This document shows positions 14,099 through 20,448 of a DNA stretch of 22,693 nt, piece by piece. The DNA is from a virus, in IMG/VR virus record IMGVR_UViG_3300025413_000136, positions 1 to 22,693 of that record, one strand, 5' to 3'. The notes under the pieces are model-generated. The model saw nothing but the letters and a program-made list of their open reading frames with translations. It did no database searches and had not been told where the DNA came from. Positions within the stretch are counted from its first letter, which is position 1; the number at the start of each line of letters is the position of its first letter. The translations under genes and the position numbers were made by a program.

Positions 14099-14517
14099 TG
14101 CGTAGAGCTACATTGCAAGAATGTTTGCCTTTAATTAAAACGGCATGGCCAGATTCTTATCACATTCTTCCAATTGATAATTCTTTTGGGTTAGTTAAGT
14201 GGAAAGCATCTGATCTGACAAATGCAGATCCTAAATTCTATGTTATAGAAATAGAACAAAAAATAGTAGCTTGCTTGCATGTATTTTATGCAAGTTCAGA
14301 TGTGCTGTGTATTAGAACTATCTCTGGCACAGCATCTTTAGAACAATGGCAAGCATTGTTTAACATTGCTCTAAGCAATAGTTTAAATGTAAAAAAAGTT
14401 TATATAGTATTTAAAGAGTCTATAAATACCCTTGTCAAAGACTTAGGGTTTAACGATATACAAGGTCCTTTTTGGACTTATGATTGGAAGGTATTCCTGG
14501 CATGGAAAACGGTTTAG
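14092..14517 (+). CDS. GNAT-like acyltransferase (divergent)
   Basis: The product is 141 residues from the ATG at 14092 (MLMRRATLQECLPLIKTAWP). I preferred this start because GAGG lies at a suitable distance and an N-terminal strand-helix pair follows, as usual for GNATs; the second ATG at 14098 is equally possible. Strands FYVIEIEQKIVACLHVFYA and LCIRTISGT and the final LVKDLGFNDIQG...YDWKVF follow GNAT order (last strand after a GF). The acetyl-CoA-binding Q/R-x-x-G-x-G/A loop is not evident, so it may not bind CoA in the usual way. The gene overlaps both neighbours. Confidence 0.62.
   Translation: MLMRRATLQECLPLIKTAWPDSYHILPIDNSFGLVKWKASDLTNADPKFYVIEIEQKIVACLHVFYASSDVLCIRTISGTASLEQWQALFNIALSNSLNVKKVYIVFKESINTLVKDLGFNDIQGPFWTYDWKVFLAWKTV
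14421..14428 (+). promoter_or_regulatory. Perfect late promoter box inside the first GNAT gene
   Basis: Plus strand TATAAATA, 73 bases before the next gene start at 14502. It could give a separate late transcript of the second GNAT. It could also be chance within AT-rich coding sequence (codons for Ile-Asn-Thr). Confidence 0.35.
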
Positions 14518-14978
14518 TAGATATAAAGATACAAGACGATCAAGACGCATTAAAAAATCCAATAGAGATTTGGTACGGAGATCAATTGGGAGGATCTCGT
14601 GCGATGCCATTGTTCTTAAAAACCTATGCAGAAATTATGGAAAAAGGTTTTGCAGGCCCATATACCGCATGGGGAGAAAGCAATAAGTTTAATGTAGTTT
14701 ATTGTACCGATTCTAATCAAAATATTTTAGGTGGGATAGCTTTTGAATATAGACCTTTACTCAAAGAAGGTTGGATTGTGTTAAGTTTTGTAGCGCCTGA
14801 ACAACGAGGCAAACGAATCAATACACTGATGCTTAATTATTTTGAAAAGATGATAAAGGATCGCGGCGGCAATAAAATTTGCAGTCACATACATATTGAC
14901 AATATATCGCGTTTGAAATCAGCAGAAAGGTCGGGAATGAAACCACAATACTACCGTATGCTCAAATGGATAGATTAA
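14502..14978 (+). CDS. GNAT family N-acyltransferase
   Basis: The 158-residue protein has a clear GNAT core. Strand 4 is GWIVLSFVAPEQ, then the acetyl-CoA loop QRGKRI (Q/R-x-x-G-x-G/A type) heads the long helix NTLMLNYFEKMIKDRGG. Strand 5 and helix follow (KICSHIHIDNISRLKSAERSGM), then the closing strand PQYYRMLKWID. The ATG at 14502 has GGAAGG ten bases upstream; a TTG at 14484 is less likely. GNATs transfer an acyl group from acyl-CoA to an amine. It overlaps the upstream GNAT-like gene by 16 bases and ends one base before the convergent methyltransferase-like gene. Confidence 0.88.
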   Translation: MENGLVDIKIQDDQDALKNPIEIWYGDQLGGSRAMPLFLKTYAEIMEKGFAGPYTAWGESNKFNVVYCTDSNQNILGGIAFEYRPLLKEGWIVLSFVAPEQRGKRINTLMLNYFEKMIKDRGGNKICSHIHIDNISRLKSAERSGMKPQYYRMLKWID

Positions 14979-16439
14979 TTATTGCCATTTTCTAGCATAT
15001 ATTGTATTAAACATAAATCTAGAATTAACTACTTGCACATCCCTAAATCCTATATCTGCTAATGTATCTAAATACCAATTTAACGGTTTAGTGACTAGAA
15101 CTCCTACGATTGCTTGTTTTTTCTTAGCAATATCATCTTGCGATATACCGTTATTAAATTTAAATTTGTGATATAATTGTTCAGTTGTATCGTCGTGATT
15201 CATTTTGTCCGTTAAAATTAATATCCCCCCAGGAGCAAGATTATTGTAAATATTTTGTAGATAATCCTTGCGTTCATGTATAAAATGTAAAGTCCAATTG
15301 GCTAGTACTACATCCCATGTTTGTTTTGGAAATACATTACTTAAAATAATTTGATTTTTATTACTGCTTCTTTCATACATGTGCTGGCTATTTTCTACAC
15401 CAAATATATTAGTGTAGCCTAACTTTAGAAATTTATCTACTGTGTATCCTAAAGCACTGCCCACATCTATCAATTTAATGGACTTGTCATTTTTATAAAT
15501 TTCTGTAACATAGTCCACGCACAGATTTAATACTCTATGATAATCCGGAATATGAGTCTCGGCTTCTTTTTGAAATCTATTAGCCACTTGTTCGTCAAAC
15601 ACCCATGGAGTCGACTTGATATACGATTCGGGTTTTACTATCATAGGCATTAAAGATTCTTTATCTTGAGATAATACTGCATCAGTAATAGTTTTAATAG
15701 GACTGATTGCGTTTTTAAAAAACCTCATCATGTATCTTGAGGGAAGAATCACTTTAGATCCTGGACGTTTAATTGCAGTAATATACGTATCGTGAGTATT
15801 AGGATCTTCTAATGGCCTAGGATATAATAGTCCTTCAGTACATCCAAATCCAAAAACATTTAAAAATTTACTTATAGCCGCAGGACTAGCTCTAACACCA
15901 ATACCGTTATATGCCAAATTTAATTCTGTAGAATTTATATGAACATTGTTTATAACATCTATTACAGGACTATCTTTGTGCAACATATGGTGAGGATAGC
16001 TACCATCTAACACAATAACATGATTGCAAATTCTCGACACTTTTTTAAGCAAACTATAGGTGTCCATAAAAGCATATATGACTCCTAACAAGATTACAAC
16101 ATCGTATGTTTTATTCTGTGTATCTAAGAAAGTTTCTATATTGCTATTAACTATATCAAAATTTGTCCAATAATTTCCTAATAGTCTCTGACTAATGTCA
16201 CACATTTCTTTTTGTATTTCCACTCCGGTATAATGTTTAGCACCAAAAGACAAACACCAGTGTCCGGTCGCTCCTATACAACTACCGAGATCTAAAACTG
16301 TAGCATCTTTTAAAAGATTAGAAGGTAATAGTACTTCATGTCTTCTATCTAGAGTTTCGGCTGTAATAGGTACATGTTCTCTGTGTCTTCGAGAATCTTC
16401 GTTTATAAATTCTGGATAATTGATAAAAAAATTGCTCAT
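14979..16439 (-). CDS. Fused double SAM-dependent enzyme: N-terminal methyltransferase and C-terminal CmoA-like domain
   Basis: This 486-residue protein holds two class I SAM domains. The first has motif I VLDLGSCIG (48-56), GVEIQ (72-76) and LLGVIYAFMD, vaguely like CmoB (compare its MGVLYH). The second (about 281-486) begins FDEQVANRF, has LIDVGSALG (323-331), GVENSQHM, then NWTLHFIHERKDYLQNIYNN, LAPGGILILTDKM and YHKFKFNNGISQDDIAKKK. These follow CmoA closely and in order (NFTLQFL, LNPGGALVLSEKF, HHDFKRANGYSELEISQKR). CmoA makes carboxy-SAM from SAM and prephenate; CmoB uses it to carboxymethylate tRNA. CmoA Arg199, said to bind the carboxylate, is Lys441 here. The ATG follows a late-like box (TATAAGTA) by four bases. 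Confidence 0.82.
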   Translation of the reverse strand: MSNFFINYPEFINEDSRRHREHVPITAETLDRRHEVLLPSNLLKDATVLDLGSCIGATGHWCLSFGAKHYTGVEIQKEMCDISQRLLGNYWTNFDIVNSNIETFLDTQNKTYDVVILLGVIYAFMDTYSLLKKVSRICNHVIVLDGSYPHHMLHKDSPVIDVINNVHINSTELNLAYNGIGVRASPAAISKFLNVFGFGCTEGLLYPRPLEDPNTHDTYITAIKRPGSKVILPSRYMMRFFKNAISPIKTITDAVLSQDKESLMPMIVKPESYIKSTPWVFDEQVANRFQKEAETHIPDYHRVLNLCVDYVTEIYKNDKSIKLIDVGSALGYTVDKFLKLGYTNIFGVENSQHMYERSSNKNQIILSNVFPKQTWDVVLANWTLHFIHERKDYLQNIYNNLAPGGILILTDKMNHDDTTEQLYHKFKFNNGISQDDIAKKKQAIVGVLVTKPLNWYLDTLADIGFRDVQVVNSRFMFNTIYARKWQ

Positions 16440-16443
16440 GAAA

Positions 16444-16451
16444 TACTTATA
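16444..16451 (-). promoter_or_regulatory. Late promoter-like box for the double SAM enzyme (one mismatch)
   Basis: Minus strand TATAAGTA, four bases before the ATG at 16439. It overlaps the plus-strand box by two bases, so the two divergent starts share one AT-rich core. Confidence 0.45.
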
Positions 16452-16457
16452 TAAATA
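16450..16457 (+). promoter_or_regulatory. Perfect T4-type late promoter box for the five-gene operon
   Basis: Plus strand TATAAATA, eight bases before the ATG at 16466. The gap TTTCCTCT contains no Shine-Dalgarno, so the transcript would be leaderless or nearly so. Confidence 0.6.
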
Positions 16458-16465
16458 TTTCCTCT

Positions 16466-17386
16466 ATGATAAATTTTACACATAAAAATCATTTAAGATA
16501 TGCTATCGATAATCGACCATTTGGTTATAGAGAAAATTCTTTAGAAAAATATACAGTTAGTCTTGGAACAATTGATCCGGAGCGTTATTCTAAAAGCAAT
16601 TATATAGACGAACTACACAGAACAGCCAATCTTATTAGACAAGATTTAGGCAATGATTTGGTAGTGTTTCTATCCGGCGGAACTGACAGTGAAATTGTAG
16701 TTAGGAATTTTATAGCCACTGGCTTTAAACCTCGCTGTGTTACTATTAGATTTAAAAATGATTATAATGCATCTGATGTAGCAGAAGCACAAACACTTGC
16801 CGATGAGCTAGGAGTTGAACTAGACTTTATAGACTTCGATGTTACTGATTTTTATTACTCAGGAGAAGCAACCGAGTTTGGTAAATCTATACAATGCACA
16901 CAAGTAACTTACTTGATGGTTTATAAAAGCATATTGGATTTAGGCTTGCCCGCAGTAATGGGCGGCGAAGTATTGCTTACTAGAAAAGTTGAACTTGATA
17001 AGTTCTATTGGTATTATACATTCCGCGAAAACGAAGATGCCAGTGCTATGCGTTTTACAAACAAATACAATATACCTTTAGTTAATGAATGGTTTAGCTA
17101 TACACCCGAGTTGTTGTTGCATTATTTAGAAGATAGTGATATACAAAAATTAGTAACAACTAGACACAATTATAAGTTAACCAGTGTAAGTAGTAAGAAC
17201 GCAATACTTGGAAGATTGTATCCAGGCATCAGACAAAGAAAAAAGACACACGGTTTTGAAAACCTGTTGGCTTTTAATTACGAAGCTTACAATGCTATCG
17301 GTGCAGAACAGATCAAACGTTTAGAATCAAGTCTAGATGGTGTAGAGATTTCTACAGCTATTCAACAGTTAAAGGGATTGCAATGA
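16466..17386 (+). CDS. AsnB-type PP-loop ATPase lacking a glutaminase domain (paralogue of 11522)
   Basis: This 306-residue protein has PP-loop SGGTDS (70-75) after strand DLVVFL, then IATGFKPRCVTIRF and ELGVELDFIDFDVTDFY, parallel to the same segments of the gene at 11522. Further shared landmarks are the N-terminal NHL/NHF strand (FTHKNHLRY) and the Q-C-T...GLPAVMGGE block, expected around the acyl-adenylate pocket. No Ntn glutaminase domain or Cys2 is present. It leads a five-gene operon in which every junction is a one- to four-base stop/start overlap, so it is probably made in step with the QueC-like, GNAT-like and two oxygenase proteins. ATP-dependent amide formation is the best guess. 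Confidence 0.82.
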   Translation: MINFTHKNHLRYAIDNRPFGYRENSLEKYTVSLGTIDPERYSKSNYIDELHRTANLIRQDLGNDLVVFLSGGTDSEIVVRNFIATGFKPRCVTIRFKNDYNASDVAEAQTLADELGVELDFIDFDVTDFYYSGEATEFGKSIQCTQVTYLMVYKSILDLGLPAVMGGEVLLTRKVELDKFYWYYTFRENEDASAMRFTNKYNIPLVNEWFSYTPELLLHYLEDSDIQKLVTTRHNYKLTSVSSKNAILGRLYPGIRQRKKTHGFENLLAFNYEAYNAIGAEQIKRLESSLDGVEISTAIQQLKGLQ

Positions 17387-17997
17387 AACTTGTAGTAGGA
17401 GATCCTCCTAGACATATAGAAATATTTTTACCTCCCCATAAAACAAAACTTGGAGTGTTTGTAAGTGGGGGCATGGACAGCGCAATATTATATTATTTGT
17501 TATTGAAAAAAAAGTTTGATACAAATTCTAATCATGAAATAACTCCGTTGTCCATGCACAGGAAAGAAGGATCTAGATATTTTGCAAATCTAGTAACAGC
17601 TTATGTACAACAACAGTTTGGATTGCCTGTTACTAGTCCTATCATTGTTGGGGATAATACATTACCAGAAGAACAACAGGTTAAGTCTGGTGTAGATGAA
17701 GCATATCGGTTAGGATATGAAAGAGTTTATGTGGGGTTAATTGAACAGTTGCCACAGCACATGATCAATTGGCAACCTATACCCTATCAAGAAGGACAGC
17801 GATTCAGAACTCCATTAAAAACTCTAGACAAGAGTTATATAGTTGAACTAATAAAACAATTTAATCAGGAAGCCTTATTTCATATTACTCATAGTTGTAG
17901 TGTACTAGAACTAGGTAGATGCAATGAATGTAATGGATGCAATGAAAGAAGCTGGGGGTTTGCTCAGTTAGGAATTAAAGACCCGGGTACATTATGA
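17383..17997 (+). CDS. QueC-like PP-loop enzyme (7-cyano-7-deazaguanine synthase family)
   Basis: This 204-residue protein has PP-loop SGGMDS (28-33) and a C-terminal cysteine cluster SCSVLELGRCNECNGC (Cys172, 180, 183, 186), followed by NERSWGFAQLGIKDP. That is the QueC signature (SC..., CGxCxxCxxRxxGFxxAGxxDP), whose cysteines bind zinc. TPLKTLDKSYIVELI precedes it, as in QueC (PLxxLxKxEI). QueC converts carboxy-deazaguanine to preQ0 through an amide, using ATP and ammonia. The protein is a little shorter than usual QueC (about 220-230) and the middle is divergent. No FolE, QueD or QueE is in the window, so the substrate must come from the host or from elsewhere in the genome, or the chemistry differs. 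Confidence 0.78.
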   Translation: MKLVVGDPPRHIEIFLPPHKTKLGVFVSGGMDSAILYYLLLKKKFDTNSNHEITPLSMHRKEGSRYFANLVTAYVQQQFGLPVTSPIIVGDNTLPEEQQVKSGVDEAYRLGYERVYVGLIEQLPQHMINWQPIPYQEGQRFRTPLKTLDKSYIVELIKQFNQEALFHITHSCSVLELGRCNECNGCNERSWGFAQLGIKDPGTL

Positions 17998-18584
17998 AAA
18001 TCGAAAAGTTAAACGAAACTCATGCGGACGCTATTCGGCATTTATTTTATATGCCAAAGTTTATGGGTGTTGATCCTTCTCAAAATTATTTTGTAGGCAA
18101 AGAAGAAGATTTTGTAGACTACTATCACAAAATGTTTTGCCAAACGTATTTGTCTGAGTTACAAAACTATCACGCATTTGGCGCAGTAGACGACGATGGT
18201 CAAGTACAAGCTCTGATAGCATTTTATGAATCAAATGAAGATCCTAGTTGGTACTGGAGTCATGTGCGTAGCAAAGATTCTAAACAAATTAAATTAATTT
18301 TAGATGCAGTAGTGGCTTACAATGAATCAAACAATCGTTATAAATTCTACAGCATGTTTCCTTTAAAGTATGATGCACTATACAGAAGACTGGCATTCAG
18401 TAAACAGACCAGCGAACGCTATGGAGCCTTTAACGAGTTTTATATTAAGGCCAGAGAAAAATGTGTATACAATCTTCCTTGGCAAATATTATATAATCGT
18501 ACACTAGTTCCTGTAGATACTGTAGTCCGTTGTACATATCTCAAGCCTGAATACAGAACACTCACGTCAGGCGGAAATTTGTAA
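17994..18584 (+). CDS. GNAT-like acyltransferase (divergent)
   Basis: This 196-residue protein starts MKIEKLNETHADAIRHLF, a strand-helix opening common in GNATs. It continues with YHAFGAVDDDGQVQALIAFYE (two strands), a helix KQIKLILDAVVAYNES, YKFYSMFPLKYDALYRRLAF and a closing strand YGAFNEFYIKA. The fold order fits GNAT, but no clear acetyl-CoA pyrophosphate loop is seen, and a C-terminal extension (LPWQILYNRTLVPVDT) is added. The ATG overlaps the QueC-like stop as ATGA, and its stop shares one base with the next start (TAATG). It probably belongs to the same pathway as its operon partners. Confidence 0.62.
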   Translation: MKIEKLNETHADAIRHLFYMPKFMGVDPSQNYFVGKEEDFVDYYHKMFCQTYLSELQNYHAFGAVDDDGQVQALIAFYESNEDPSWYWSHVRSKDSKQIKLILDAVVAYNESNNRYKFYSMFPLKYDALYRRLAFSKQTSERYGAFNEFYIKAREKCVYNLPWQILYNRTLVPVDTVVRCTYLKPEYRTLTSGGNL

Positions 18585-19174
18585 TGTACTCTCCAGTAAA
18601 GTTATGTCCGTTTGAAAACAATTATTTAAAGCTAGGAACTAATATAGACCTAGCTAACAAACTACAGGATTTTTTTAAAGATCCTGCAAATGATTATCTT
18701 TGGAAAATTTCTACAACAAGACAACGTGTTACACAAGCTCTTAGACATACAGAGTGTGTAATGCTAAGACAACTAAAAGTAAACACTCGTCCTAAAAACA
18801 CTTTGGAATTTAATCAAATTATGGAAACAGTAGATACTGATGCTAGTTCTATTTCATTATTTAAAGATACAGTCAAATGGATGGAAAGTTGTTTCAATGA
18901 TGCTAATGTAGAATGGGGTCGTATTTTCTTTAGTAATCATCATGCTAGTACACAAATAGATCTACACACAGATGAAGGCGCATACTTCAGCTATTATGAT
19001 AGGTTTCATTTTGTTGTGCAATCAGAAGGTGATAATATATTTCATATAAGAGATGAAGATGTGCGTCTAGAGCGCGGATCATTCTACTGGGTAAATAACC
19101 ATGTGCCACATTGGCTAGCAAATAACTCTACCGTGGACAGAATTAATCTAATTGCAGATGCAAGACTAACATGA
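18584..19174 (+). CDS. Aspartyl/asparaginyl hydroxylase-like 2OG-Fe(II) oxygenase
   Basis: The 196-residue protein is nearly all jelly roll. His128-x-Asp130 (DLHTDEGAYF), strands YDRFHFVVQSEG and NIFHIRDEDV, LERGSFYWVNN, then His176 (HVPHWLANN) and Arg186 (VDRINLIAD) form the expected Fe and 2-oxoglutarate site. This spacing and the VxHWxxN-x-D-R-I end are close to aspartyl/asparaginyl beta-hydroxylase domains in bacteria and phages. It is the fourth gene of its operon, with single-base or ATGA overlaps at each end, and directly precedes a TauD-type oxygenase, so two consecutive oxidations are possible. Substrate not readable. Confidence 0.8.
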   Translation: MYSPVKLCPFENNYLKLGTNIDLANKLQDFFKDPANDYLWKISTTRQRVTQALRHTECVMLRQLKVNTRPKNTLEFNQIMETVDTDASSISLFKDTVKWMESCFNDANVEWGRIFFSNHHASTQIDLHTDEGAYFSYYDRFHFVVQSEGDNIFHIRDEDVRLERGSFYWVNNHVPHWLANNSTVDRINLIADARLT

Positions 19175-19977
19175 TAGAAGAATTTTTTAATCAGCCGGGC
19201 GAGTATTGGCGAGATTTATTATACAAGAAAAAATTGCTAGTATTTAAAAACATGCAATTTTCTAAATTAGACTACGTAAAGTTTTGTAGTGTATTTGGAC
19301 GATTATGGGAAGCACAAGATTATCGTAGCAGTAGAGAACGTGTAGAAGCAGTAATCGACGGAAACAATTTTCATGTTATTAGTCCTATGAGTAATTTAAT
19401 TGCTCCCCGCATAGGACAACAAGAAATGCCTTGGCATGCAGATATCCCAAATCATAAAAATAATCCCTTTCCTATACGAACTATATGGATGGTTAAAAAT
19501 CCCAATCCAGAATCAGGCTTAACATCTTGGTTAAACATAGAAGATGGTTTTGATATGTTGCCTGAAGATCTAAAACTACAGGCCGAAAGAATAAAAATTG
19601 TACAGCAGAGTTGGTGGATACCAGGCACTAGTATACAAGAATATGACTTTATTAAAACACATCCTGTTACTGGTAGGAAGTCTCTCAGGTTAAACTATTT
19701 TTGTGAGCCAGATAAAAATGTAAACGATGCATGGATTAAAAATGTAATAGTCGACGGACAACTATTAGATCCCCGTGAAACACTATTGCCCTATTATAAT
19801 TTTTTATTGAGCAAACCAGAATTGTTATACACTCATAAATGGGAAACATACGACATTATAGTCTATGACAATTGGTCGTTTGTCCATAGTCGAACTCCAC
19901 TAATATTTGACAGCGCATTAGAACGATTAATGTATCGCACTAACATAGATCACGTAGTCAAAAAAATAGACCCCTAA
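19171..19977 (+). CDS. TauD/TfdA-type 2OG-Fe(II) dioxygenase
   Basis: The 268-residue protein has the TauD/TfdA layout: His89-x-Asp91 (MPWHADIPNH), then RTIWMVKNPNPESGLTSW (the threonine/strand region that holds 2-oxoglutarate), a helical insert (DLKLQAERIKIVQQ), HPVTGRKSLRLNY and the C-terminal YDNWSFVHSRTPL (His239) with ERLMYRTNI (Arg252 or Arg256). TauD family members oxidise taurine, herbicides, carnitine precursors and clavam intermediates. It is the last gene of the five-gene operon. Its stop codon lies in the loop of the terminator hairpin at 19961-19987. Family assignment is solid, substrate unknown. Confidence 0.85.
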   Translation: MIEEFFNQPGEYWRDLLYKKKLLVFKNMQFSKLDYVKFCSVFGRLWEAQDYRSSRERVEAVIDGNNFHVISPMSNLIAPRIGQQEMPWHADIPNHKNNPFPIRTIWMVKNPNPESGLTSWLNIEDGFDMLPEDLKLQAERIKIVQQSWWIPGTSIQEYDFIKTHPVTGRKSLRLNYFCEPDKNVNDAWIKNVIVDGQLLDPRETLLPYYNFLLSKPELLYTHKWETYDIIVYDNWSFVHSRTPLIFDSALERLMYRTNIDHVVKKIDP

Positions 19978-19987
19978 GGGCCTATTT
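19961..19987 (-). terminator. Intrinsic terminator between convergent operons
   Basis: On the minus strand, the hairpin AAATAG-G-CCC, loop TTAG, GGG-T-CTATTT (one internal mismatch) is followed by a T run of seven. It directly follows the stop codon at 19987-19989 and would end the right-arm minus transcript. The same hairpin lies over the end of the plus-strand gene, whose stop codon sits in the loop, but no T run follows on that strand. Confidence 0.75.
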
Positions 19988-20448
19988 CAAACATACCAAA
20001 TTTCTGTAAAGCCTTCGTCTTCTGTTGGCATTTCAAATCCATCAATCATTTGCTCTATGACATCAGCAGGAATCTCTTTGCCCGGACGACTGGCTAATCT
20101 ACGCTCTAGTTCTGCCTTTTCAGGTGTAGCAAACACTACAGCAATATGCTCATAGTCGGGCAACATATTAAACTTGCGAGTACGACTAGCAATAGTAGTA
20201 CTAGTTTGATCCCAAATGATGTCGTGCCCTAGCTTACGAGCATTAACAACTTGTTCTACCATCAAATCTACAGCCTTAGGCATATATTCTGTAAATACTT
20301 CAGAATAAGTCTTGCCCACTGATCTAGCATAGTCTTCTACAAACACATCTGTTGAAACTATAGTCAAGCCCAACGCCCACTTTTGATTTTTAATCCAAGT
20401 ACTCTTTCCAGATCCTGGAACTCCAATTAGTTGATAACACTTAGCCAT
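19987..20448 (-). CDS. P-loop kinase, polynucleotide kinase-like (AAA_33 type)
   Basis: This 153-residue protein has Walker A GVPGSGKS (9-16) at the N-terminus, a VSTDVF strand end (about 31-36), helix DLMVEQVVNARKLGHDIIWDQT (Walker B-like DIIWDQ) and a lid-like RTRKFNML, with Arg-rich LERRLASRPGKEIP. The order is that of the kinase domain of T4 polynucleotide kinase and related small-molecule kinases. No phosphatase domain is attached, although a separate metallophosphoesterase is coded at 21015. It could phosphorylate RNA or DNA 5' ends in repair, or some other alcohol. An eight-base overlap links it to the upstream microprotein gene. Confidence 0.8.
   Translation of the reverse strand: MAKCYQLIGVPGSGKSTWIKNQKWALGLTIVSTDVFVEDYARSVGKTYSEVFTEYMPKAVDLMVEQVVNARKLGHDIIWDQTSTTIASRTRKFNMLPDYEHIAVVFATPEKAELERRLASRPGKEIPADVIEQMIDGFEMPTEDEGFTEIWYV

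Noticed and set aside
14480-14686. 68-codon ORF at the start of the GNAT gene
   Set aside because: It is an alternative frame with an Arg-rich composition inside a GNAT gene that has a clear family signature.
11522-17386. Naming the AsnB-like proteins asparagine synthetase
   Set aside because: They lack the glutaminase half and are far diverged, so asparagine synthesis cannot be claimed; only the PP-loop fold is supported.
9993-19977. Interpretation as an integrated host island or a transposon
   Set aside because: No transposase, integrase, terminal inverted repeats or target duplication was seen, and the late-promoter boxes fit a native phage module.
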